Assembly: GCA_030832645.1 (NCBI GenBank)
Contig: JAURIR010000003.1
Coordinates: 1 to 64,000, forward strand
Length of the DNA: 64,000 nucleotides
Reading direction: 5' to 3'
Origin: Chitinophagales bacterium
Lineage (GTDB): Bacteria; Bacteroidota; Bacteroidia; Chitinophagales; Chitinophagaceae
Shown one piece after another: positions 18,524 through 27,779 of the stretch; the stretch's first letter is position 1, and every line of letters starts with the position of its first letter. A model generated the notes under the pieces. It searched no databases. It was not told where the DNA came from and saw nothing but the letters and a program-made list of their open reading frames with translations. The position numbers and the translations under genes were made by a program.

Positions 18524-20029
18524 CTATCTACTTTTATGTAGTGCAGTAAGAAAAGATTCTGCATGATGCAAATGATTTTTCTTTTTTGAATCCTCCATCT
18601 TATCCCATGTTTTTAACAACATTGCCCAACGAGGATTTTTTGAAAATACATTTCGGTAGGTAGATAAAAATCGCCAAAAAAGCCCATCCCATATTGCTTG
18701 CCACTCTCCCTTGGGGAAGTCGCCCATCTTCATGAGATAATTCGATCCTGCAATGTAGGGTTTACTTGTAATCATACCCCCGTCACTGAATTGCGACATA
18801 CCGTATACATTTGGTACCATTACCCAATCGTATGCATCAATGTACATTTCCATGAACCATTTGTATACTTCATCTGGATGTATCTCGCAGAGCAGCATGA
18901 AATTTCCTACTACCATCAAACGTTCGATGTGATGATTGTATCCTGTTTTTAGTAATTTCTGAATAGTAATATCAATCGGTGGAATTCCGGTTGTTCCATC
19001 ATAAAATGATTTCGGCATTTTATGTTTGAAGTTCCAAAAGTTCTTCGTGCGTTGTACAGAGCCTATTTTCTGATAGGTCAATTGAACAAATTCTCTCCAT
19101 CCCATCAATTGGCGTATGATACCTTCTATACTATTAATAGGAGCCTGTCCTTTTTTATATGCATCCAACAATTTTTGAATAATATCTGCTGGAGACAACA
19201 ATCCTATATTCAACAAAGGACTGAGTACACTGTGGAACAATGTATTTTCTTTGCATACCATTGCATCTTCATAGATGCCAAAGTCTTGAAGTTTTTCTTG
19301 AATGAAAAGATCCAATGCTTTTTCTGCATCTGCGTGCGTGCAAGGGTAATATACTTTTGAATTATTTTTTTCGAATGGAGAAGTTGATTCACCAAAATGC
19401 TTCTTGAAATGAGTTTCTGTATATGTAACAGCCTCCTTGATGTACGGATTTTCTCCTGAAAAATGAATCGGAGGGATAGTAGTATTCTTTGGGATCTTTT
19501 TTCTGTTTTCTACATCGTAGGTCCAGCTTCCGCCTAGTGGTGCATTTTTCGCATCTATCAGAATATTTCTTGATTTTCTCTGTTCAATATAAAACCCTGT
19601 TTGGTAAAATGGCCGACGATTGCCCAATAGCGCAATGTCATCTTTTTTATTATTGATGAAATTAGGACTTGGAAGGAATGCTAGTTGAATTTTATACTTC
19701 TTAGAATTTTCTTCGAGTTGTTTTTCCAACCAGTTATCGTTTGGGTGAAATAGCTTGGTACGCGTGACTTTATTTTTACTGAATAGCTTGAATAAGTCAC
19801 TGATCTTTGATTCCTTTTCCTTGTTATCAATATAATGCACATCGAATTTGCTCTTACGAAGCATTGCTTCGTAGTATTTCATCGAGGAACGATGCAGCAT
19901 TATTTTTTGTTTGTGGAATGCGTATTGATTGAAAAACAATTCGTTCTCAATTACATAGATTGGAACTGATTTCTCAAATTGAGAGCAATCTTTGAATAAC
20001 TGATGAGGGAAAATGAGAAAAACCTCCAT
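18524..20029 (-). CDS. Cryptochrome/photolyase family protein (PhrB/FeS-BCP-related) without the expected C-terminal cysteine cluster
   Basis: VFLIFPHQLFKD...VYVIENELFFNQYAFHKQKIMLHRSSMKYYE; HHIERLMVVGNFMLLCEIHPDEVYKWFMEMYIDAYDWVMVPNVYGMSQFSDGGMITSKPYIAGSNYLMKMGDFPKGEWQAIWDGLFWRFL. Confidence 0.9.
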   Translation of the reverse strand: MEVFLIFPHQLFKDCSQFEKSVPIYVIENELFFNQYAFHKQKIMLHRSSMKYYEAMLRKSKFDVHYIDNKEKESKISDLFKLFSKNKVTRTKLFHPNDNWLEKQLEENSKKYKIQLAFLPSPNFINNKKDDIALLGNRRPFYQTGFYIEQRKSRNILIDAKNAPLGGSWTYDVENRKKIPKNTTIPPIHFSGENPYIKEAVTYTETHFKKHFGESTSPFEKNNSKVYYPCTHADAEKALDLFIQEKLQDFGIYEDAMVCKENTLFHSVLSPLLNIGLLSPADIIQKLLDAYKKGQAPINSIEGIIRQLMGWREFVQLTYQKIGSVQRTKNFWNFKHKMPKSFYDGTTGIPPIDITIQKLLKTGYNHHIERLMVVGNFMLLCEIHPDEVYKWFMEMYIDAYDWVMVPNVYGMSQFSDGGMITSKPYIAGSNYLMKMGDFPKGEWQAIWDGLFWRFLSTYRNVFSKNPRWAMLLKTWDKMEDSKKKNHLHHAESFLTALHKSR

Positions 20030-20065
20030 AGGGAGGTTAACAATTTTTATTTAATTCTGTTCAAA

Positions 20066-20596
20066 TTACCAGGCTGCTTCAAAATTGACCTTGACCTCGT
20101 TGTCTACTTTTGAAAGCATGAAGGAAGGTCTCTCTATTTTAAAGTCTTCTAACAAAAAGATGAAGTTTCCGCTTACGATGGTCTTGGTGCCCTTTTTTGA
20201 CATGGCACCTTCAAACGAGATTTCTTTTTTAACGCCATGAAAATCGAGCAGACCCTTTACAAGTAATTTCTCTTTGTTGGCGTATTCAATTGAAGTGGAT
20301 TGAAAAGATATCGTTGGAAATTTTAGTGCTTCAGTTACTTCCATCATATGTGCATCTCGGTTGGAGCTTTTGGAATCAAATGCACTCACTTTGGTTATAA
20401 TAGCCACCTTTTCAACTTGCCCACTGTTATTCAGCTGGACAATTCCATTAAGTTGGTTGGAAGTGCCTTCCCATGCATGCATGATATGATTCATGGCATA
20501 GGTGATCGAAGATTGACTTTTATCTATCGGGACTTTTGTTTGCGAAAAAGATAAGAACGGCGTACATCCAAGAAACAGAGCGAATAGAAGTTTCAT
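20066..20596 (-). CDS. YceI family protein
   Basis: VPIDKSQSSITYAMNHIMHAWEGTSNQLNGIVQLN...; LLVKGLLDFHGVKKEISFEGAM. Confidence 0.85.
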   Translation of the reverse strand: MKLLFALFLGCTPFLSFSQTKVPIDKSQSSITYAMNHIMHAWEGTSNQLNGIVQLNNSGQVEKVAIITKVSAFDSKSSNRDAHMMEVTEALKFPTISFQSTSIEYANKEKLLVKGLLDFHGVKKEISFEGAMSKKGTKTIVSGNFIFLLEDFKIERPSFMLSKVDNEVKVNFEAAW

Positions 20597-21190
20597 TTAT
20601 TTAAATTTTATACTGATAATGGCTGCGCCAAAGCTTGCAAATGTTGTAATGGCAGCAGCCCTGTGGTATGCTTTTGGAGCATTCTCTGCCAGAATATTTG
20701 TTGTAATCATGCCAGCGAGGTGAACTATAGACAATAATTTGTGTAATCGAATCGCAGAAAGTTTTTTATCTCGGTTGAGCAGCGGTGGGGGAGCGAAAAA
20801 TGACATGGCTGCAGTAGCACCGTAGGTAATATTTACAGCTGTAGCCAGGTTTTCGTGAACATCTTTGATGCCATAATTACCTTTATATAATTGTGAACCG
20901 GTATATGCCTGTCCTGCCATACCACCCAATGTGATGAATCCTAGCACCTGATGAGCCACCAGCATTGCTCTTCTGACTTTTAATTCTTTTTCTCTATTTG
21001 CAGTATTCAATTGGATGATAGGTCTCATCAGCCCTTTTTCTCCCCACAAAATTCTTTGGGAGATGAGCATTCTAGGAGGTAATAATTGAACAGATGAGTC
21101 CGCTTTGTCTTGAAGTTCGGCCAATAGATCATTTTGAGCGGAAGCGAATTGGGACATTGCTAGAAACAATAGGAAAAACAGCTTTTTCAT
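20597..21190 (-). CDS. Hypothetical 4-TM membrane protein, possibly cytochrome b561-like
   Basis: Signal/TM at ATG 21190; hydrophobic helices containing VAHQVLGF, DVHENLATAVN, LHKLLSIVHLAGM, AYHRAAAITTF; abuts YceI gene. Confidence 0.55.
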   Translation of the reverse strand: MKKLFFLLFLAMSQFASAQNDLLAELQDKADSSVQLLPPRMLISQRILWGEKGLMRPIIQLNTANREKELKVRRAMLVAHQVLGFITLGGMAGQAYTGSQLYKGNYGIKDVHENLATAVNITYGATAAMSFFAPPPLLNRDKKLSAIRLHKLLSIVHLAGMITTNILAENAPKAYHRAAAITTFASFGAAIISIKFK

Positions 21191-21297
21191 GCGCGTATAT
21201 GAATTGGGGTGTAATTTACTCAATGTTTGAATGTTGAGCATTTATAAAAAAAGCTAAAAAATCAAACACTTAGATTATTCTATCTTTGACAAGGTTT

Positions 21298-22053
21298 ATG
21301 TTAAAAAGTTACATTTTACTATTTTTTCTTCTTTTTGGTGGTTTCTCTTTGGTTGGATGGGCACAATCTAGCAAGACTGTCAATCAAAATGTCTGGATTT
21401 CCTATACTGGCTTGCTTCCAATCAATAAAAAATTTTCTATACACACTGAACTATCCTGGCGTAGAAATGAATACCTGAAAAATCCACAGCAGTTATTACT
21501 ACGGACTGCATTGGTGAGGAATTTTGCCAAAGGGGTATCCCTTGCAGGTGGCTATTCTTACATAATTACCTACCCTTATGGGGCTTTTGCAAGTAAATCG
21601 ACCTTCCCCGAAAATCGAATCTGGGAGCAATTGCAGGTCAAAAAACAATGGGGTAAAACGGAAGTGATTTCACGATTGCGTCTTGAGCAACGATTCGTGT
21701 ATCAGCCAGTGTTGGTTGGAACTTCCTACAAACCGGGTCCTTCCGTATATTCTACACGCATACGTATTATGCAGCGTTTTTCTATTCCATTATTTACTCC
21801 TTCGATCAAAGACAAGGCTATCTATGCTGCTGTTTTTGATGAACTATTTTATGGATTTGGTAGACAGATCGGGTCTCACCATTTTGATCAAAATAGATTT
21901 TTTGGAGGGCTTGGTTATGTGGTACCAAAATTTGGCAGAGTGGAGGTGGGGTATTTACATCAACAAATTCACAGAAGCGGAGGAACAAAAATTGAGAATA
22001 ATAGAACTATTCAAATTAATTTTCTTCCTACCCTCCTTACAAACAGAAAATAA
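21298..22053 (+). CDS. DUF2490 family beta-barrel-like protein
   Basis: NVWISYTGLLPINKKFSIHTELSWRRNEYLKNPQQLLLRTAL...ENRIWEQLQVKKQWGKTEVISRLRLEQRF. Confidence 0.8.
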   Translation: MLKSYILLFFLLFGGFSLVGWAQSSKTVNQNVWISYTGLLPINKKFSIHTELSWRRNEYLKNPQQLLLRTALVRNFAKGVSLAGGYSYIITYPYGAFASKSTFPENRIWEQLQVKKQWGKTEVISRLRLEQRFVYQPVLVGTSYKPGPSVYSTRIRIMQRFSIPLFTPSIKDKAIYAAVFDELFYGFGRQIGSHHFDQNRFFGGLGYVVPKFGRVEVGYLHQQIHRSGGTKIENNRTIQINFLPTLLTNRK

Positions 22054-22064
22054 AAAGTTTCATT

Positions 22065-22925
22065 TTATTTTACTTGTATCTTCTCTTTGAGTAGTTCGAT
22101 GAGTTTTTTGTTATCACCTGATGCGCTGAATGCATTCGCTCTTTCTCCGAAAACCCAAAGTGTGTAAGGTATTTCCTTTTGAACTCTTAGTTCATTAGGA
22201 ATAACATTTTCGTCACCACCTTTTTTTGTTTTGATGATCACAACTCCGTTCGCTCCTCTTACACCGTAAAATGCAGTTGCAGATGCATCTTTTAGAACTT
22301 CAACCGACGCGATATCATCTGGATTGATGCTGCTGATATTATTGATAGGCACATCATCAACTATATACAATGGGTTGCTGTTTGAATTGACTGAACTAAA
22401 TCCACGAATTCTAACTTTCGGTACACCACCAGGTGAATTATCGTTTCCCACTACTACACCTGCAGCTTGACCCTGCATCTTTTGTACTACTGTTCCACTG
22501 GTTAGGGCGAGCTGTTGCTGAGTGATCTTGCTATTTCGCGCATTGGATTCTGCAGTACGTATTTTATTTTTTTTAGGAGTAAATTGAATACCGATACCAT
22601 TTTCTTGGTTTGATCCCTTCCCCTTTATCATGGTAACTTTCCCCAATTCATTCAAGGATATGCCGATCGTATCGTAAATCGGTTTTCCTGTTATGTAATC
22701 GTTTGGATCGGTATAAAAAATATATAAACTATCGTTTAGTAGGGTGAATTTTCTTTCTGCACTTGACTCCTGAATCAAATTATTATTAAAAACAAGAGAT
22801 CCCATTTTTGTGAAATGTTTTTCCAAGAGGAATACCAGGTCACGGTCTTTAGTAGAGGCGTTGATTTGAGATTTTATATCAGATATGAAAACAACGCATA
22901 AAAGAATGAGTGCTATCTTTTTCAT
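22065..22925 (-). CDS. TonB-dependent-receptor plug domain protein without a beta-barrel
   Basis: MQGQAAGVVVGNDNSPGGVPKVRIRGFSSVNSNSNPLYIVDDVPINNISSINPDDIASVEVLKDASATAFYGVRGANGVVIIKTKKG, then stops about 50 aa later. Confidence 0.85.
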   Translation of the reverse strand: MKKIALILLCVVFISDIKSQINASTKDRDLVFLLEKHFTKMGSLVFNNNLIQESSAERKFTLLNDSLYIFYTDPNDYITGKPIYDTIGISLNELGKVTMIKGKGSNQENGIGIQFTPKKNKIRTAESNARNSKITQQQLALTSGTVVQKMQGQAAGVVVGNDNSPGGVPKVRIRGFSSVNSNSNPLYIVDDVPINNISSINPDDIASVEVLKDASATAFYGVRGANGVVIIKTKKGGDENVIPNELRVQKEIPYTLWVFGERANAFSASGDNKKLIELLKEKIQVK

Positions 22926-22980
22926 GTTGTTGGTTTATATAAAGTTATAAAACAAATCTAATGGAAATGCAATTGTATTG

Positions 22981-23652
22981 TTAATTGATTGTATAGTTAT
23001 CAAACTGAATCTCTGCTTTTCCTTTATTCATTGAATTTTTATCCATTTTTTGATTTTTCGAAGTTGCATTATCAAAATCAAGTGTCAATCCTTTTGGTAT
23101 TTTATAATCCTTTGCGTTAAACGTAAACACCAATTTATCGGGTAGCCCATATTTCTTGTATTTCCCATATTCCATCTTCATCTCATAGGTCCCTTCTTCC
23201 TTTGTGGTCGTGCTACTTTTTTCTACTACATAGTCTGTTTCGTTGATATACAGTGTAGACAACACAATATTATTTTCTTGTGAAGTGGGCAGCAACCGCA
23301 CTACTCTCAGCGTTTTATTATTAACAGTTTCTTTTCCTCCATCTATGATGGTATATTCATTCGACAATATATTTTGTAAAGAGATTGCACGCACGCCTTT
23401 TGGAATAAATGTTACGCCGTTTTTACTGGTAATGCTCAATTCATTTGGTTTCTTAAATAGCACCGTCACTTTTGCAACAGGAATTTTTAAATAAGCAATA
23501 GACGTTTTAAGCGTACCTACTGCTTCGTATTTATTTATTTTTTCTAGTTTTTCTTTGACACGTTGCAGGACACTATTGATATCTTGACTTTGAGCAGATA
23601 TACTTGATAGGAATAGAAGGGCAATGAATACAGTTGATTTAATATGTATCAT
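22981..23652 (-). CDS. LolA-like outer-membrane lipoprotein carrier family protein
   Basis: Signal peptide; VLQRVKEKLEKINKYEAVGTLKTSIAYLKIPVAKVTVLFKKPNELSITSKNGVTFIPKG. Confidence 0.6.
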   Translation of the reverse strand: MIHIKSTVFIALLFLSSISAQSQDINSVLQRVKEKLEKINKYEAVGTLKTSIAYLKIPVAKVTVLFKKPNELSITSKNGVTFIPKGVRAISLQNILSNEYTIIDGGKETVNNKTLRVVRLLPTSQENNIVLSTLYINETDYVVEKSSTTTKEEGTYEMKMEYGKYKKYGLPDKLVFTFNAKDYKIPKGLTLDFDNATSKNQKMDKNSMNKGKAEIQFDNYTIN

Positions 23653-24542
23653 GATAGAATATCTTTTCTTTTAAAGAAGTACCAAGTAAGGGTTTGAAGA
23701 ACCCCAATATGAGCCAATAGAATGAGTACACTGTATTTAATTGACCGAAGATCTTCGATACTTCCTTTAATAGGAACGCCCTCGGGGGTTGTGGCTATGT
23801 AAAAGAAACCTTTCCAACCCACCAAATAGCTGGTGAAGAGATAAGGTTTTACATGAATATCTATGATAGGGATGTTCATATTGGAAACAATCGTAAAAAC
23901 CAGCACAATACAGATCGTAGTAATAATGGGGCCGATAGAATTTTCGGCAAACAAGGAAAAAAATATAGCGAGTGAAACAATCACCGTCAAAGCAATGGCT
24001 GCATATCCGAATGCTGCCAAATACCTCCATAAAATATCATCACTTGAAATCTGCATGATTTGAGAAACTTCGCCTGCAACCCTGAATACAAGCATGTCTC
24101 CAGAGCCAAATATGAGTACTGATAGCCCTAGTGAGAACAATGCCATCCATACCAATAGAACAAGTGTATATGCAATGGATGCAAGAAATTTTGCCCATAA
24201 AATTTCATGCCTGTAAACAGGTTTGCTTAACAATAGACGCAATGTCCCCATGTTGGCTTCTCCGCTGATTGCATCACCTGCAACCAATGCAACGAGTATT
24301 GGTACCTGAACAAGGAGTGTATTTAATATAATATAGCACATGAAATATCCGTTCAGTGCATTTACTTTATTAAGTTGAAAACTGTCGTTGACTCCTTGCA
24401 GCATCAGGTTCATATAATTTTCACCATCTGCTTTGAATGCAAATTGAAATATTAGAACAATCGCAGAGATCGCTGCAAAGGATATGAAGGTCCTGGGCCG
24501 TTTACTGATTTTGAATAATTCAATGGCTAGAAGCGATCTCAT
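23649..24542 (-). CDS. ABC transporter permease (ABC-2 type)
   Basis: Multiple TM helices; ALVAGDAISGEANMGTLRLLLSKPVYRHEILWAKFLASIAYT; 4-nt overlaps with both neighbours. Confidence 0.88.
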   Translation of the reverse strand: MRSLLAIELFKISKRPRTFISFAAISAIVLIFQFAFKADGENYMNLMLQGVNDSFQLNKVNALNGYFMCYIILNTLLVQVPILVALVAGDAISGEANMGTLRLLLSKPVYRHEILWAKFLASIAYTLVLLVWMALFSLGLSVLIFGSGDMLVFRVAGEVSQIMQISSDDILWRYLAAFGYAAIALTVIVSLAIFFSLFAENSIGPIITTICIVLVFTIVSNMNIPIIDIHVKPYLFTSYLVGWKGFFYIATTPEGVPIKGSIEDLRSIKYSVLILLAHIGVLQTLTWYFFKRKDILS

Positions 24543-25453
24543 ATTGTAGAGTTGGTGAGTTGAAGAAAATAATTCTCAAGTGAGTGGTTTGTTTTCACAT
24601 TCATGATAGCAATATCTTTTTCAACCAAAAATTTTACCAATTCAGGAACCAGTTTTTTATTCATTTTAAATACCAGCGAATCGTTTGATAGTAATTGACG
24701 ACTCCATTGACTTTGTCTAATTTGATTCATTGCAGCGCCGGGGTCATTCGTTTCAATTTCTACAATGGTATTCGCAGGGTCTAACAATTCATTTACTTTT
24801 CCTTCTACTATCTTTTCTCCTTTGTGTAGGATGATCATATTGTCTGCAATCATTTCAATTTCGTGTAAGAGATGCGAGGATATCAAAATGGTTCTTCCTT
24901 CGTTTTTACTGAAATGAGTAATCAAATTTCTGATATCTGCGATTCCCTGTGGGTCCAAGCCGTTTGTGGGTTCGTCTAAAATGATAAAGGAAGGATCATT
25001 GAGGAGTGCAATGGCAATCCCCAATCGTTGTTTCATTCCCTGGCTGTATGATTTCACTTTGTCGTTTCCTCTGCCGGAAAGGCCAACTTTCCCCAATAAT
25101 TCCTCCAGTTCTGCTCGCTTGAGTTGGTTTCCATAGATCATGGAAAATATTCGCAGGTTATCGTAACCGGATAAATAATTATACGCATCCGGTTTTTCAA
25201 TAATTGCACCGATGTTGCGTAAAATAGCTTTTTCATTCCCTTTTAACGGGGTATTAAAAATCTTGATTACCCCTTTGGTAGGTTGAATCAACGAAAGCAA
25301 CATTCTCAGTGTAGTACTTTTTCCTGCTCCGTTTTGACCTAGGAATCCGTATACGCTGCCTTTTTCAATTTGAAAGGAAATATTTTTTACTGCCTCGAAA
25401 CTACCATAGGACTTTGATAGTCCCTCCACCTCCACTATAAGTTGTGCCATCAA
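24539..25453 (-). CDS. ABC transporter ATP-binding protein
   Basis: GFLGQNGAGKSTTLRMLLSLIQPTKG; YSQGMKQRLGIAIALLNDPSFIILDEPTNGLDPQG. Confidence 0.93.
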   Translation of the reverse strand: MMAQLIVEVEGLSKSYGSFEAVKNISFQIEKGSVYGFLGQNGAGKSTTLRMLLSLIQPTKGVIKIFNTPLKGNEKAILRNIGAIIEKPDAYNYLSGYDNLRIFSMIYGNQLKRAELEELLGKVGLSGRGNDKVKSYSQGMKQRLGIAIALLNDPSFIILDEPTNGLDPQGIADIRNLITHFSKNEGRTILISSHLLHEIEMIADNMIILHKGEKIVEGKVNELLDPANTIVEIETNDPGAAMNQIRQSQWSRQLLSNDSLVFKMNKKLVPELVKFLVEKDIAIMNVKTNHSLENYFLQLTNSTI

Positions 25454-25498
25454 GGGTTTAACAATTGGGCGGTCATATGGTTGATAAAAAAAGTAAAA

Positions 25499-27046
25499 TC
25501 AATTTACTTTTTGCATATTGCTCACAAATGCGAGATGACGGCTATCTGGAGACCATGAATTTACGTTGATAGTGCCCTGACCACCATACAAATGGGCAAT
25601 TACTCTCGGTGCCCCACCCGATACAGGCATGATGCGCAGCATTACCTTTTTATAGGAAGGATGGGAGTTTGGATCGATATCGGTAGGAAAAGAAATAATC
25701 GACATCCATTTTCCATCGGGTGAAATATGCGGAAACCAATTGTTGTACTCGTCGAAAGTGAGTTGCTCCTTGTTACTACCATCGGGTTTCATTCTCCAAA
25801 TCTGCATCGTACCCGATTGCGTTCCGTTGTAATAAATATATTTCCCGTCTGGGGAGTATTCGCATCCGTCCACGTGCCCACTTGTGTTTTTTGTCAGGTC
25901 TTCCTCCATACCAGTTTCAACATTCACTTTATAAATATTATAAACTTTACTTCCATTTCTTTGCGCAACTACCACCACTTCTTTATTGCCAGGTGCCCAT
26001 CCATGCCAATAGGAGGGAGTTTCTTTGGTAACTAATTTTGGAGTTCCTCCTTCAATGGGTAAAACCCATACGGCAGAGCTGGTTAGTTTTTGTTCGACCC
26101 TTGAACTGCTAATGGCTAACATTTTTCCATCAAATGAAATACCATGATCGTTGTTGTTTTTATTTACTTGATCAGTATTTAATTTTTCAAGCGCACCTCC
26201 GCCAACGGGAATTTTATACAACAGACCACCATCATTGAATAATAATTTTTTTCCATCTGGCATCCAATTCGGCGCCTCAAATCGGTGGTTTGCTTCGTGA
26301 ATAATTTTTCTTTTACCTGTGAACGCATCGATAATTTCTAACCTGCAACTGAATACAGGTTCTTTTGTACTCAGTGTTTTTTGTACAACAGGATTGGGAT
26401 GGTAGGTGTAGGGAACGGGTTGGTCAATACGTACATTCCAAGCCTCGATCGTAACACTATCTTTTTCGTTTTGAGCCCTTGCAAATAATCCAACAAATAC
26501 ATCGTCTTTTAATTCTTTCAATTCCTGTGTACCTATTACCTGGAGCGGTTCTCCAAAGTTGGCAACTCTCATGGTATAGCTATTCCCGCTTCTCTCCAAC
26601 TGAATAGTTTGCATATTTTTTTTAGGAAATAGGATAATATTTTCTGGATTGCGGATACTATCGTTTATTTTTCTCCTCCATTGTAAATACATTGCCCCAC
26701 TTTCGTTTTGACAGGCTGAAATTTGTTCGCTGTTATTGGTAAGCGATGACCTAATCATCCATCCAAATTCCTTTGCGATAAGACTAAATTGGGCATTACT
26801 TTTTATATCTGCTGTCAATATAAAATCGCCGCTAATTTTTTTATAGAGATAATGAAAATCTTCTGCGCTATTTTTTATGCTTGAACCTCCTGCAGTCAGG
26901 GTATATGATTGATCCGTGTTATCAAAATTGGCACCCCCTTTTTTCACTGGGGTTCCTACATCGCTCGATTGAGAAAATATTCCAATAAATTCTTGTGCAT
27001 ATAGATTAGATGATATTAAAAATAAAATCAGGAATATATTTTTCAT
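25499..27046 (-). CDS. TolB-like/PD40 beta-propeller secreted protein
   Basis: Start moved to ATG 27046 (MKNIFLILFLISSNLYAQ); NWMPDGKKLLFNDGGLLYKIPVGGG, CEYSPDGKYIYYNGTQSGTMQIWRMKPDGSN. Confidence 0.78.
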   Translation of the reverse strand: MKNIFLILFLISSNLYAQEFIGIFSQSSDVGTPVKKGGANFDNTDQSYTLTAGGSSIKNSAEDFHYLYKKISGDFILTADIKSNAQFSLIAKEFGWMIRSSLTNNSEQISACQNESGAMYLQWRRKINDSIRNPENIILFPKKNMQTIQLERSGNSYTMRVANFGEPLQVIGTQELKELKDDVFVGLFARAQNEKDSVTIEAWNVRIDQPVPYTYHPNPVVQKTLSTKEPVFSCRLEIIDAFTGKRKIIHEANHRFEAPNWMPDGKKLLFNDGGLLYKIPVGGGALEKLNTDQVNKNNNDHGISFDGKMLAISSSRVEQKLTSSAVWVLPIEGGTPKLVTKETPSYWHGWAPGNKEVVVVAQRNGSKVYNIYKVNVETGMEEDLTKNTSGHVDGCEYSPDGKYIYYNGTQSGTMQIWRMKPDGSNKEQLTFDEYNNWFPHISPDGKWMSIISFPTDIDPNSHPSYKKVMLRIMPVSGGAPRVIAHLYGGQGTINVNSWSPDSRHLAFVSNMQKVN

Positions 27047-27068
27047 GAGATTTATTTTAGTTGGGGTA

Positions 27069-27776
27069 CTAATCAAAAATGATCGTACCGAATCGCTCAT
27101 AATCGTGGAAATTCTTTCTGGTAGGCATCCAGCTCCACTGACTTGTTTTATTGTCGTAATCTATTCTGTAAAAATTTGCTCTCCAAGTGGTTCCTTTTTC
27201 TGGTGGAACGTTTTGAAGCGGTGCTAAAAGTTTAAAGGGAATAAAAAATTCTGCGATCCACGAACTTGTTTTCCCATCCTTTTTTATAATTGAAGCGGCA
27301 TGTTTTGTAAGTCGATCTCCTTCATAATGCCATGGTCTCCAACCTAAAAATTTACCCTCGTAATTGGGAACCAGAATCGGTAGTTCATAGTTATAAGGCG
27401 ATAGCTCGTATTCAAAATAAATCTTGGATGCTTCGTTTGGCCAGAAAAAAACTTCCACTACATCTTCATTGTAGATGTCGGCAAAATCTTCTTTGATCGT
27501 AGAGGTGATGATACTGTCTTCAGAAACATACAGGCAGTAGATTCCTTTATCCGAGTAGAGTATTTTAAATTGGCTGGAATAATGTTGAATCCCTTTACGG
27601 TAAGGGAGATTGATAAATGAAGTTTGCTCCCAATTCTTAGCATCTCCTTTTCCGCTTACTTCAAAATCAATTGTTTTTTTAATCTTCAATATACCAGAAT
27701 CAGCTGGATGATCAGCCGCCTGCAGATGAAAACATACAGCCACCAATAACAACAACAATTTGAATGTTTTCATCAT
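27069..27776 (-). CDS. Carbohydrate-binding family 9-like secreted protein
   Basis: FKILYSDKGIYCLYVSEDSII...YNEDVVEVFFWPNEASKIYFEYELSPYNYELPILVPN; IAEFFIPFKLL...WRANFYRID. Confidence 0.75.
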   Translation of the reverse strand: MMKTFKLLLLLVAVCFHLQAADHPADSGILKIKKTIDFEVSGKGDAKNWEQTSFINLPYRKGIQHYSSQFKILYSDKGIYCLYVSEDSIITSTIKEDFADIYNEDVVEVFFWPNEASKIYFEYELSPYNYELPILVPNYEGKFLGWRPWHYEGDRLTKHAASIIKKDGKTSSWIAEFFIPFKLLAPLQNVPPEKGTTWRANFYRIDYDNKTSQWSWMPTRKNFHDYERFGTIIFD

Positions 27777-27779
27777 AAA

